Shown here in pieces: positions 33,575 through 42,289 of a DNA stretch of 64,000 nt; within the stretch, counting starts at the first letter, position 1, and each line of letters starts with the position of its first letter. A model generated the notes under the pieces. The model was not told the origin of the DNA. It did not search any database and saw only the letters and a list, made by a program, of their open reading frames with translations. Position numbers and translations under genes: made by a program. The stretch is taken from the NCBI GenBank assembly GCA_024123955.1, contig CP099652.1, positions 5,580,001-5,644,000 on the forward strand. The letters are read 5' to 3'. This stretch comes from Oxalobacteraceae bacterium OTU3CINTB1 (lineage in GTDB: Bacteria; Pseudomonadota; Gammaproteobacteria; Burkholderiales; Burkholderiaceae_D).

Positions 33575-34593
33575 CCTCAATGATGTTGAAAGAAGCCTTG
33601 TCCGCCGCTGATTGCGTGGCCCTGCAACTGGCCCACGATGGCGACCGTTACGCGGAGCTGGGCGAAAAATTGAGGAGCACCTCGTTCACGACCGCGCTGA
33701 CCATCGCGCGCGGTTCGTCGGACCACGCCTGCGCCTACGCCGCCTACCTGATCATGGCGCGCCTGGGCCGCGTGGTGGCGTCGCTGCCGATGTCGCTGGT
33801 GACGTTGAACAAATCGCCGCTGATCACCCGCGACACCCTGGCGATCTCGATCTCGCAATCGGGCCAGAGCCCGGACGTGGTCGAGCCGATCAAATACTTC
33901 CGCGACGGCGGCGCCACCACCATCGCGCTGGTCAACGACATCGATTCGCCGCTGGCGCACGCCGCCGAATGGGCGATGCCGCTGCGCGCCGGCAAAGAGC
34001 AAAGCGTGGCCGCGACCAAGAGCTTCATCACCAGCCTGGTGGCCGGCGCGCGCCTGGTGGCCGCGTGGCAGAACGATCCGGAGCTGCAAGCCGGCCTCGA
34101 AGCGCTGCCCGATTCGCTGCGCGCCGCCACCACCGAAGACTGGTCCGCAGCGCTGGAAGTGCTGGCGCCAGCCCGCAACATCATGGTGGTCGGTCGCGGC
34201 ATCAGCTTCCCGGTCGCGCTGGAAGCGTCGTTGAAGTTCAAGGAAACCTCGGCGCTGCAGGCGGAAGCGTTCAGCGGCGCGGAGATCAAGCACGGCCCGA
34301 TGGCGCTGATCGAGGAAGGCTACCCGCTGGTGATCTTCGCCACGCGTGGCCCGACCCAGGCAAGCCTGCTGCAACTGGCCAGCGAGATGCGCGGGCGTGG
34401 CGCGCGCGTGCTGCTGGCCGCCCCGGCCGACGTGGCCGAGCGTGACCTGACCTTGCCGGTGGCGGCGACGCCGGACCTCGATCCGATCGTGGCGATCCAG
34501 GCCTTCTACGTGATGGCGGCAAAACTGTCGGCCGCGCGCGGCATGGACCCGGACGCACCGCGCCATCTGAGCAAAGTCACCAAAACAAATTAA
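33571..34593 (+). CDS. SIS-domain glucosamine-6-phosphate deaminase (NagB-II type)
   Basis: A 340-residue protein with two SIS domains and no glutaminase domain. ARGSSDHACAYAAYL, ISQSGQSPDVVE and AATKSFITSLVAGARL form the first domain; VVGRGISFPVALEASLKFKETSALQAEAFSGAEIKHGP the second, as in GlmS-like isomerases. In proteobacterial nag operons this form replaces classical NagB and converts GlcN-6-P to fructose-6-P plus ammonia. The start is GTG at 33571, inside the nagA stop. Confidence 0.9.
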   Translation: MTSMMLKEALSAADCVALQLAHDGDRYAELGEKLRSTSFTTALTIARGSSDHACAYAAYLIMARLGRVVASLPMSLVTLNKSPLITRDTLAISISQSGQSPDVVEPIKYFRDGGATTIALVNDIDSPLAHAAEWAMPLRAGKEQSVAATKSFITSLVAGARLVAAWQNDPELQAGLEALPDSLRAATTEDWSAALEVLAPARNIMVVGRGISFPVALEASLKFKETSALQAEAFSGAEIKHGPMALIEEGYPLVIFATRGPTQASLLQLASEMRGRGARVLLAAPADVAERDLTLPVAATPDLDPIVAIQAFYVMAAKLSAARGMDPDAPRHLSKVTKTN

Positions 34594-34611
34594 GCACGCC
34601 GGAGCACCCCA

Positions 34612-36117
34612 ATGACCGACCAAACAAACAAGACTCACGACGAGTTGCGGAAAATCGCGGGCCAACTGATCATGATCCGCTTCCCCGGCACGGTGCTGGA
34701 CGCGGCCACCGCCGACTTCCTGAAGGCGAACGGCATCCGCGCCGTCTGCCTTTTCCGGGGCAACATGACCGACTCGGAACAATTGGGCAAGCTGACCGCC
34801 GACCTGCGCGCGGTCATGGGCCCGGAATCGCTGATCGCCATCGACCAGGAAGGCGGCGCCGTGGTCCGCTCGACCTGGGTGCCGGCGCCGCCGGCGGCGA
34901 TGGGCCTGGGCGCGGCCGACGACACCGACCTGGCCCACCGCACCGGCGCCGCCGTGGCGCGCGCCGTCAAGGCGCTGGGCTTCAACTGGAACTTCGCGCC
35001 GGTGCTGGACCTGAACAACAACCCGCACAACCCGGTGATCGCCGAGCGCTCCTTCGGCGCCGAGCCGCAACGCGCCGCCGAACTGGCGATGGCCTGGATG
35101 GCCGGCAGCCACGCGGAAGGCGTGGCCTGCTGCGTCAAGCACTTCCCCGGCCACGGCGACACCAACATCGATTCGCACCGCGACCTGCCGACCGTGGACA
35201 AGCCGGTGGAGGAACTGGACCGCCTGGAACTGGCGCCGTTCCGCATCGCCTCTGCCTCGGCCCCGGCGATGATGACCGCGCACATCGTCTATCCGACCCT
35301 GGACCCGGACAATCCGGCCACGATGTCGCGCCGCATCCTCACCGGCCTGCTGCGCGACGAATGGCAGTACAAGGGCATCGTCATCACCGACGGCATGGAC
35401 ATGCACGCGATCGCCGGGCGCTATGGCGTGGGCAACGCGGCGGTGCGCGCGCTCACCGCCGGCGCCGACATGGTGATGGCGCTCGGCACCCCGGAAACCC
35501 AGGACGAGACGCTCAATTCCATCGCGGCGGCGCTGGCCTCGGGCGAGCTGACCGCGCAAGACGTCCAGCAACGCCTCGACCGCCTGTCGGCGCTGGCGCT
35601 GGCCTATCCATGCAAACCGCGCTCGTACAAGGAAGACGCGGCCGACCGCGACGTGATGGCCGAAGGCTGGTGCCGCGCGCTGACGGCCTACCGCCAGCCG
35701 GATCGTCCGGCCAACGGCGCAAAGGTGCGCCTGGTGGTGCGCCAGGACGTGGTCAGCGACGGCGTCTCGGAAGCCGGCGTGCCGGCGGAAACGGTGGCCG
35801 CGTCGCTGCGCCGCCTGTACGACGTCGAACTGGTGACCTTCGCCGACGCCGACGCCTTCGACTGGAGCGCGCTGCCCGACGACGGCCGCTTCACGATGCT
35901 GGCCTCGACCTCGCGCCTGCGCTACGGCGAGCATGCGCGCGCCACCTGGCGCCCGGACCTGCACCTGGCGCTGTGGAATCCGTACCAGGCGCTCGACATC
36001 CAGGCGCCGGCGCTGATGACCTACGGCTTCGCCAAGCCGGCGCTGGACGCGGTCAACCTGTGGCTGGCCGACCAGCTGCCCGCCACCGGCCGCGCGCCGG
36101 TGCCGGGCTTCGAGTAA
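34612..36117 (+). CDS. GH3 beta-N-acetylhexosaminidase, NagZ-like with extra C-terminal domain
   Basis: A 501-residue cytoplasmic enzyme without signal peptide. KHFPGHGDTNIDSH is the diagnostic NagZ His-Asp dyad motif, and GIVITDGMDMHAIAG holds the nucleophilic Asp. NagZ of E. coli has about 340 residues; here a second domain (residues about 345-501) follows. NagZ cleaves GlcNAc from anhydromuropeptides, but in this operon chitobiose or longer chitooligosaccharides are the likely substrates, freeing GlcNAc for the kinase encoded upstream. Confidence 0.9.
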   Translation: MTDQTNKTHDELRKIAGQLIMIRFPGTVLDAATADFLKANGIRAVCLFRGNMTDSEQLGKLTADLRAVMGPESLIAIDQEGGAVVRSTWVPAPPAAMGLGAADDTDLAHRTGAAVARAVKALGFNWNFAPVLDLNNNPHNPVIAERSFGAEPQRAAELAMAWMAGSHAEGVACCVKHFPGHGDTNIDSHRDLPTVDKPVEELDRLELAPFRIASASAPAMMTAHIVYPTLDPDNPATMSRRILTGLLRDEWQYKGIVITDGMDMHAIAGRYGVGNAAVRALTAGADMVMALGTPETQDETLNSIAAALASGELTAQDVQQRLDRLSALALAYPCKPRSYKEDAADRDVMAEGWCRALTAYRQPDRPANGAKVRLVVRQDVVSDGVSEAGVPAETVAASLRRLYDVELVTFADADAFDWSALPDDGRFTMLASTSRLRYGEHARATWRPDLHLALWNPYQALDIQAPALMTYGFAKPALDAVNLWLADQLPATGRAPVPGFE

Positions 36118-36135
36118 AAATCATCCGGGGACGAC

Positions 36136-37458
36136 GTGGACAACAACAAAGAAGACACCCGCAAGCAAACCATCCGCAACCCGAAGTTCTGGGTGCCCAG
36201 CCTCTATCTGGCGCAAGGCCTGCCGTTCTTCGCGGTGGCCATCGTCGCCAACCAGATGTTAAAGAGCATGGGCATGCCCAATAGCGAAATCAATCGCTGG
36301 ACCGCGTTGATCGGCTTCGCGTGGGTCTTCAAACCGTTGTGGAGTCCCTTCCTGGAGCTGGCCAGCAGCAAAAAACTGATCGTGGTCACCTTCCAGATCT
36401 TCGGCGGCGTATGCCTCGGCGGCGTCGCGCTGGCGCTGCACGCGCCGTTCTGGTTCGCCGCGTGCATGGCGATGCTTGCGCTGGTGGCCATTTCGGCGGC
36501 CACGCACGATATCGCCTGCGACGGCCTGTATATCACCAGCCTCGATGAAAAAGGCCAGGCGCAATACGCCGGCTGGACCGGCACCTTCTTCAACGCCGGC
36601 AAATTCCTCACCACCGGCGGGCTGCTGGTGCTGGCCGGGCACTTCGAGCAAACCGTCGGCGTGGTGCCCGCGTGGACCATCTGCTTCCTCATCCTGGCCG
36701 CGGTCATGGTCGGCCTCGGGCTTTACAACAGCTGGGCGCTGCCGCAGTCGAAAAACGCGGTGAGCACCGGCACCAACGCCGCCGCCATCGCCCGCACGCT
36801 GTGGGAAGTGATCGTCGAATTCTTTAAAAAGCCTGGCATCTGGGTCTCCATCCTGTTCATCATCCTGTTCCGCGCCGGCGAGGCGCAGGTGCAATCGATC
36901 GGTCCCTTGTTTCTGCGCGAGGCGCGCCACCTCGGCGGCCTTGGCCTCAGCACGGCCGAAGTGGGCGCCGTCTACGGCACCGTGGGCACGGTGGCCTTCC
37001 TGGTCGGCAGCATCGCCGGCGGCTACTTCACCTCGTGGCTAAGCCTCAAGCGCGCCATCCTGTGGCTGATCCTCGCGGTCAACCTGCCCAACGCCGCCTT
37101 CTACCTGCTGTCCTACTTCCAGCCGACCGAGCTGGCGGTGATCGGTGCGGCGCTCAGCGTCGAGATGTTCGGCTACGGCTTCGGCTTCGTCGGCCTGATT
37201 CTGTACATGATGCAGGTGGTCGCGCCGGGCAAATATCAGACCGCGCATTACGCCTTCGCGACCGGCATCATGCAGCTCGGGTTTGTCTTGTTCAAACTAT
37301 TCAGCGGCGACATCCAGATCGCGCTCGGCTACCAGCACTTCTTCATCTGGGTGATGCTGTGCGCGATCCCGGTCGCCGTCCTGTCGCAGATCATTCCGAT
37401 GGCCGCGCGCGCGCAGCCGGAGCCGGAGCCGGTGGTTGCGCGACCAGCGCACGGTTGA
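36136..37458 (+). CDS. AmpG-like MFS transporter, putative GlcNAc/chitooligosaccharide permease
   Basis: A 440-residue inner-membrane protein with about twelve predicted helices. PKFWVPSLYLAQGLPFFAVAIVANQMLKSMG and KPLWSPFLEL are typical of the AmpG/PAT branch of the major facilitator superfamily. AmpG imports GlcNAc-anhydro-muropeptides; here the sugar genes in the same operon suggest import of GlcNAc or chitobiose. The start is GTG at 36136, 18 bases after the GH3 gene. Last gene of the operon. Confidence 0.85.
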   Translation: MDNNKEDTRKQTIRNPKFWVPSLYLAQGLPFFAVAIVANQMLKSMGMPNSEINRWTALIGFAWVFKPLWSPFLELASSKKLIVVTFQIFGGVCLGGVALALHAPFWFAACMAMLALVAISAATHDIACDGLYITSLDEKGQAQYAGWTGTFFNAGKFLTTGGLLVLAGHFEQTVGVVPAWTICFLILAAVMVGLGLYNSWALPQSKNAVSTGTNAAAIARTLWEVIVEFFKKPGIWVSILFIILFRAGEAQVQSIGPLFLREARHLGGLGLSTAEVGAVYGTVGTVAFLVGSIAGGYFTSWLSLKRAILWLILAVNLPNAAFYLLSYFQPTELAVIGAALSVEMFGYGFGFVGLILYMMQVVAPGKYQTAHYAFATGIMQLGFVLFKLFSGDIQIALGYQHFFIWVMLCAIPVAVLSQIIPMAARAQPEPEPVVARPAHG

Positions 37459-37661
37459 CGCACCCTTGAATTAAGCGCATCAACCATGATTTATGTAACA
37501 ATACGTTGGTTTGACCGGCAGGCTCTTTTACTTCCCATAAAGGGATCGTAGAATGTGCGGTTTGCCGGATCGCGCGCAGCGCGGCCCTGAACATAACTCC
37601 AATAGCGACGGCATGGCGTTTCTGCGCCGGCCATCTTATGTCTTTGATTGAAGGATTAAAC

Positions 37662-38966
37662 ATGTCCCATATTCGTCTCGCTCGTATTAGTCTGATCCTG
37701 GCCGCCATCGGCCTGAACGCGGTACCGGCCATGCTGGGCGTGACCGCAGCCCACGCGCAGGACAAGGAAAAAGCCGCCGCCGAAGCGCCGAAGGATACGG
37801 TTCGTCCGGAGATCTTCAAGTTGATCGACCCGGCGCAAACCAAGCCGCTGCTCGATGCCAAGAACTACCAGGAATACCAGACCCGCATCGACACCGCCGC
37901 CGCCGCGCCCAACCTGACTCCATACGAGACGTTTGTGCTGAACCAGATGCGCGTGCAACTGGGCCAGGCCTCCGGCAACAATGAACTGACCCTGAAGGCG
38001 CTGGAGGCGATGATCGATTCGGGCCGCCTGAAGCAGGAAGACAAACTGCGCTTCATCGACGCCGTCGCCGGCATCTACTACAGCTCCATCAAGGACTACG
38101 ACAAGGCGATCACCTGGTTCAACCGCTACGGCACCGAATCGGGCGACAACGCCAAGCAGCGCCAGTACATCGTGCGTTCGTACTTCCTGAAGAACGACTT
38201 CGCCACCGCCAAGACCGAAGTGCTGAAGGATATCGAAGCGGCGAAAAAAGCCGGCACCCCGCCGACCAAGGACGAACTCAATTTGCTGGGTAACGTCGGC
38301 ATCAAGCTGAAAGACACCGAACTGTATCTGACGGCGATCGAAGAGCTGGTGCGCTACTACCCTTCGGAAGACTACTGGTTCGACCTGCTGAACCGCACGC
38401 GCGGCAAGAAGACCTACGCTCCGCGCCTGGACCTGGACATGGCGCGTCTGAAAGGCGTCGCCGCGCCATCGAAGATGGAACCTGAGGACTACCTGGAACA
38501 GGCCGAGCTGGCCGTGCTGGGCGGCTTCTTCACCGAAGGTAAAATCGCGATGGACAAGGCTTATCCCGGCGCCATCCCGGCCGGCAAGGACAAAGCCGCG
38601 ATCCAGAAGATCCGCGACAGCGCCAACAAGGGCGCGGCCGACGATGCGAAAAACATCGATTCGGGCGTCGCCGCCGCGCAGAAGTCGAAGGACGGCGTCG
38701 GCCTGGTCAACCTGGGCTACAACTACATCACCCTGGGCCAGTTCGACAAGGGTATCGACCTGATGAAGCAAGGTATCGCCAAAGGCGTGTCGAAGAATCC
38801 TGAAGATGCGAAACTGCGTCTGGGCTACGCGCTGGCGATGGCCGGCAAGAAGGACGAATCGATCAAGGTACTGGAAACCGTCACCGGCAACGACGGCCGT
38901 GGCGACCTGGCGCGCTACTGGATCATGTATCAGAACAAACCAGCGGCTGCCGCAGCTGCCAAGTAA
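37662..38966 (+). CDS. Exported tetratricopeptide-like repeat protein
   Basis: A 434-residue protein with a signal peptide (cleavage after TAAHAQ). The rest is helical with TPR-like units: IYYSSIKDYDKAITWFNRYG, LGNVGIKLKDTELYLTAIEELVRYYP, LVNLGYNYITLGQFDKGIDLMKQGIAKG and LRLGYALAMAGKKDESIKVLETV. It probably acts as a periplasmic scaffold; no partner is indicated. AAGGA precedes the ATG at 37662. A strong terminator follows. Confidence 0.8.
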   Translation: MSHIRLARISLILAAIGLNAVPAMLGVTAAHAQDKEKAAAEAPKDTVRPEIFKLIDPAQTKPLLDAKNYQEYQTRIDTAAAAPNLTPYETFVLNQMRVQLGQASGNNELTLKALEAMIDSGRLKQEDKLRFIDAVAGIYYSSIKDYDKAITWFNRYGTESGDNAKQRQYIVRSYFLKNDFATAKTEVLKDIEAAKKAGTPPTKDELNLLGNVGIKLKDTELYLTAIEELVRYYPSEDYWFDLLNRTRGKKTYAPRLDLDMARLKGVAAPSKMEPEDYLEQAELAVLGGFFTEGKIAMDKAYPGAIPAGKDKAAIQKIRDSANKGAADDAKNIDSGVAAAQKSKDGVGLVNLGYNYITLGQFDKGIDLMKQGIAKGVSKNPEDAKLRLGYALAMAGKKDESIKVLETVTGNDGRGDLARYWIMYQNKPAAAAAAK

Positions 38967-38984
38967 GCGCAGCGCGATGTCATC

Positions 38985-39012
38985 AATGCCGGCTTGAAGC
39001 CGGCATTTTTTT
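38985..39012 (+). terminator. Rho-independent terminator after TPR gene
   Basis: AATGCCGGCTT (38985-38995) pairs with AAGCCGGCATT (38997-39007) almost completely, followed by a T-run to 39012. It may also serve the convergent PEP-CTERM gene. Confidence 0.9.
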
Positions 39013-39028
39013 GCGTTTGATTTTTTGC

Positions 39029-39742
39029 TTACGCCTTAAGGTTGCGTCGCTTGAGGGTAGCGCCAAGCATGAGCAAACCGGCCGCCATCGTCAGGTAGCT
39101 CTCCGGCTCCGGGACCGCAGCGGCAAACTGCGTGCCGAGATCGAATCGCAGCTTGTCGACGGTGACGTAGGCGTCCCAGTTTTCGGCGGTGCTGATTTCA
39201 GCGATGTTGATCAGGCCAAGCGTGTGGTAAAGGCCAGTGGCGCCGGCGACAGCATAGCCGCTGTAGCTGCCGGAGGTGTTGAAGTCCCCCCTTGGGTTGA
39301 CACGCGCCTCAACGTGGTTATCGAAGCCGCCAACAACGGTCGGATAAAAATGATTATCCACGCCAGAAACGGTACCAGGGTACAAAAAGGTGTTGAGACG
39401 GATAATGGCGCCGGCGTCCGGCGCGCCGGACGTGCTGCTGCTCGGCCATTGCATCGTTCCCTCGACACCGATCGTCATTGCCCCGTTCAACAAATAGCCA
39501 GATTGCGACACCGCGTAGATTTGGAAATAGTCGCTGCGGTAGGCGGAGGGAAAGCCCACTTCCGAATGCATGACAATGTCGAACTCCACCTGGTTGCCAA
39601 TCACCGTCGGCGGACGATACGCGTACGTGTCGTAGTAATAATCGACGCCGTCGCCATGCGCAACCGAATACGCCGCGTGGGCCGATATCGCCACCCAGAA
39701 CAGCATGCAAAACGCGAGCAATCTTGCTGACAACTTATTCAT
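39029..39742 (-). CDS. PEP-CTERM sorting domain protein
   Basis: A 237-residue exported protein. Signal peptide at about residues 1-23 (ending ISAHA); the C-terminus VPEPESYLTMAAGLLMLGATLKRRNLKA is a complete PEP-CTERM signal. The middle is rich in Tyr, Gly, Ser and Asn (DGVDYYYDTYAY), suggesting an extracellular beta-rich domain; I do not recognise it. A good GGAGG precedes the ATG. The 134-base AT-rich upstream region separates it from the chitinase gene on the same strand. Confidence 0.87.
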   Translation of the reverse strand: MNKLSARLLAFCMLFWVAISAHAAYSVAHGDGVDYYYDTYAYRPPTVIGNQVEFDIVMHSEVGFPSAYRSDYFQIYAVSQSGYLLNGAMTIGVEGTMQWPSSSTSGAPDAGAIIRLNTFLYPGTVSGVDNHFYPTVVGGFDNHVEARVNPRGDFNTSGSYSGYAVAGATGLYHTLGLINIAEISTAENWDAYVTVDKLRFDLGTQFAAAVPEPESYLTMAAGLLMLGATLKRRNLKA

Positions 39743-39876
39743 AATTCCTCCAATGAAGTGCGACCTTCAACGCGGCGACATGACAAGGAAATTATAAATA
39801 AAGTATTTTCAAATAAGTATTATTGAATTTATTAAAATCTATTTAAGCAACACCTTGCAAGATGCTCCCCGCGTGT

Positions 39877-41169
39877 TCAACGTTTCATCTCAGACGACAG
39901 CGTTTGCAGCAGTTGATGCTCGCCATCGGCGGCCAACTCCCAGAACATCGCTCCGCGCAGCTTCTTCGCCTTGATGAAGCGCGCCTTACCTTTCAGCGAC
40001 TCCTGGTCCTCGTACGTGATCCAGATCTTTTCCTTCGCGTTATGCAGGTACGGCACCTTGGCCGCAGCGTTCCAATACCGCTTGTAGCCGTTTCCACCCT
40101 CGAAGGTGGGCGTCAAAATCCCCTGCTTTAGCAGATGGCTGAAGCCATACGCATTGCCGCCACCGGCGCTGCCGGTCGCGCCGCCTTCGCATAGCTGATA
40201 CTGCCCATCGCCCGCAGGACCCGGCGCGCAACCCTTCCACCCATACCCGTAAAACGGCACGCCCATCACCAGCTTGTCCGCCGGGATGCCGGCGTCCAGA
40301 TAGCGCTGCACCGACGCCTCCGCGTACAAACCTTTGGAGGTCACCGGATCTTTCGGATCGCCGCTCAGCGCCGCCAAATGCCCGGTGGTTTTCTCCCAAG
40401 GCGCGTGGTAGTCGTAGGTCATGATGTTGATCCAGTCGAGGCTTTGCGCCAGCTCCTTCATCCATCCGCTGCCCGCCGCGCCGTCGTTGACGAAGTTGGC
40501 GTTCGCGCCCGACGCGATGGTGATGCTGTAATGCTTGCCGTCCTTGTTGCCGGCCGCGTCGAAGGCGGTGCGCAGCTCGCGCACCAGCTTGACGTAGTTC
40601 GGCTTGTCCTGCGGCCGCGCGCACACCCTGCCCGCCACGCACGGCACGCCAACCTCGGTCGGGTACTCCCAGTCGATGTCGATGCCATCCAGAGCGTAGC
40701 GGCGCATCAGCTTCACCGACGAGGCGACAAAATTGGCGCGGGCGGCGGGCGAATCGGCGACGTCGGAAAACCGGTTCGACCAATTCCAGCCGCCGACCGA
40801 CACCACCACCTTGAACTTGGGATGCTGCTTCTTCAACGCCACCAATGCGCGCAGGTTGGCGCCGTCCGAGACGGCGTTGCCAAACACCAGCGCGCCGTTG
40901 GCCGACACCGGATCGCCGGCCGCGTCCTGGCAAGATGCCTCGTCATTGATGGACGGCTCCGGGTTGCCATGTTTTCCGTCCCAGCATACGTCGATGAACG
41001 CGTACAGCGCCATCGTCAATTTGTCGGCGCCGACGTTGACGGCGGTGACAGGATACGTCGCCGATTTCCAGCCGGGGTAGTAGCCGATCACTTCATCGGC
41101 CGTTGCGGACGATGACGAAAAAGCTGCGATGACAGCTGCCGCGAACACTGCGCCGGCGTGTAGTTTCAT
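39877..41169 (-). CDS. GH18 chitinase, exported
   Basis: A 430-residue secreted glycoside hydrolase 18. The signal peptide ends near SSATA. The catalytic motif DGIDIDWE lies at residues 161-168, with Glu168 as the proton donor; SVGGW (124-128) and YDYHAPWE are other barrel motifs. It hydrolyses beta-1,4 bonds in chitin to chitooligosaccharides. No chitin-binding module is visible. It is the last gene of a minus-strand unit with the cupin protein (16 bases apart) and the TonB receptor. Confidence 0.94.
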   Translation of the reverse strand: MKLHAGAVFAAAVIAAFSSSSATADEVIGYYPGWKSATYPVTAVNVGADKLTMALYAFIDVCWDGKHGNPEPSINDEASCQDAAGDPVSANGALVFGNAVSDGANLRALVALKKQHPKFKVVVSVGGWNWSNRFSDVADSPAARANFVASSVKLMRRYALDGIDIDWEYPTEVGVPCVAGRVCARPQDKPNYVKLVRELRTAFDAAGNKDGKHYSITIASGANANFVNDGAAGSGWMKELAQSLDWINIMTYDYHAPWEKTTGHLAALSGDPKDPVTSKGLYAEASVQRYLDAGIPADKLVMGVPFYGYGWKGCAPGPAGDGQYQLCEGGATGSAGGGNAYGFSHLLKQGILTPTFEGGNGYKRYWNAAAKVPYLHNAKEKIWITYEDQESLKGKARFIKAKKLRGAMFWELAADGEHQLLQTLSSEMKR

Positions 41170-41185
41170 GGTGTCTCCAGTAGGA

Positions 41186-42217
41186 TTATTTTTGTAGCTG
41201 CGCGATCAAGACGTCCTTGAAGCGGCGCACCTCTTCGGGCGACATCGCGCCCAGCGCCCCGCGCCGCTGTTCGGGAATATGTTCCAGCCGCTGCGGATCG
41301 GGATTGAAAACAAAATGTTCGAAGACCGCCCGCCAAGCCTGCAGCACTTGCGGCTCCAGATCCTTCATGTTCAGCAGGCAGTGCATCAACGCGTTCGATG
41401 GCGACATGCTGCGGTCATTCGCGGTGTGCGAGCCGCCCCACCAGTAGTTGACCAGGATATTCAGTTGGCCGATCGATTCGACCTGGTGCCACCAGATCGC
41501 TGGAATGTAGATTGCATCGCCCGGCTCCAGCTCGGCCACCTGGGCCGCCGCCAGCGCATCACGAAAGCGCGGATATTTGTCGAAGTCCGGTTGCGCGCGC
41601 GAGGCCATGCTGATCGGCGCGCCAGCCGGCGTGTAATCGAGCGGGCCGACATACAGGTTGCCGACCTGCTCGGGCGGGAACAAGGTGAAACGCCGCCGGC
41701 CGCTGACGCAGGCCGCGATGTTCTGCGCCTCGTCGAAGTGGGCCGGCACCGTGATGTGATTGCCCAGCCAGATGCGCGGCTGCACTTCCGCCCCCAGCAA
41801 CGGTATCCGGTTCTCCGCTAAAAAGCCCGGCAGGCATTCGGCGATGACCGCGCTTTGCGCCGCCAGCGCCGGAGCGCGTGCGCCGGCCGGCAGATAGCGC
41901 ATCAACTGATCGATGATGCTCGATATCGGCAGGCGGTTGCGCACGAAGCTGAAGGCGCTGACGTCGTCGCTGTACGTCACCAGGCCTTGCGCGGCGGGCG
42001 GCGTCATGATGGCGTTGACATCGACGCCGCTATCGAAGGATTTGAGGTAACCGCCCACCGCCTGCGGCGACGCCAGCGCCTTGGCGACGACGGGCCAGTC
42101 GCGCACCACGCCGCGCATCACGGCGGGGCGGTGCAGCGGCAGTATCTGCTCATGGAAGACGCGGGCGTCGACATCGCGCCACTCGGGTATCGGTTGCGGA
42201 ATTGGGTGCATCGGCAA
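41186..42217 (-). CDS. Cupin-like (JmjC/Cupin_8) protein of a TonB receptor locus
   Basis: A 343-residue protein of the Cupin_8 family. A complete iron-binding facial triad is visible: His160 and Asp162 in VPAHFDEAQN and His244 in IWWHQVES; RRRFTLFPP and PGDAIYIPA are typical surrounding strands. Family members include 2-oxoglutarate-dependent hydroxylases of proteins. Such genes are often found next to TonB receptor genes in carbohydrate loci, as here between the receptor and the chitinase, but their substrate is unknown. Confidence 0.85.
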   Translation of the reverse strand: MPMHPIPQPIPEWRDVDARVFHEQILPLHRPAVMRGVVRDWPVVAKALASPQAVGGYLKSFDSGVDVNAIMTPPAAQGLVTYSDDVSAFSFVRNRLPISSIIDQLMRYLPAGARAPALAAQSAVIAECLPGFLAENRIPLLGAEVQPRIWLGNHITVPAHFDEAQNIAACVSGRRRFTLFPPEQVGNLYVGPLDYTPAGAPISMASRAQPDFDKYPRFRDALAAAQVAELEPGDAIYIPAIWWHQVESIGQLNILVNYWWGGSHTANDRSMSPSNALMHCLLNMKDLEPQVLQAWRAVFEHFVFNPDPQRLEHIPEQRRGALGAMSPEEVRRFKDVLIAQLQK

Positions 42218-42247
42218 AGTATAGCGTTTAAAACCCGTGATGCAGCA

Positions 42248-42279
42248 CCGCGCCCGCCCCTTTAACGGGGCGGACGCGG
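42248..42279. other. Strong intercistronic hairpin between receptor and cupin genes
   Basis: CCGCGCCCGCCCC (42248-42260), loop TTTAAC and GGGGCGGACGCGG (42267-42279) form a 13-bp stem with one mismatch just after the receptor stop. It has no T-run. It could stabilise the receptor mRNA or partly end transcription, so that cupin and chitinase are made at lower levels. Confidence 0.65.
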
Positions 42280-42289
42280 TCCGACCGGC

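Noticed and set aside
33577..35964. 795-codon minus-strand open frame opposite the nag genes
   Set aside because: It lies fully antisense to the SIS deaminase and the GH3 gene, both with clear motifs; Arg/His/Gln/Gly bias is typical of high-GC shadow frames.
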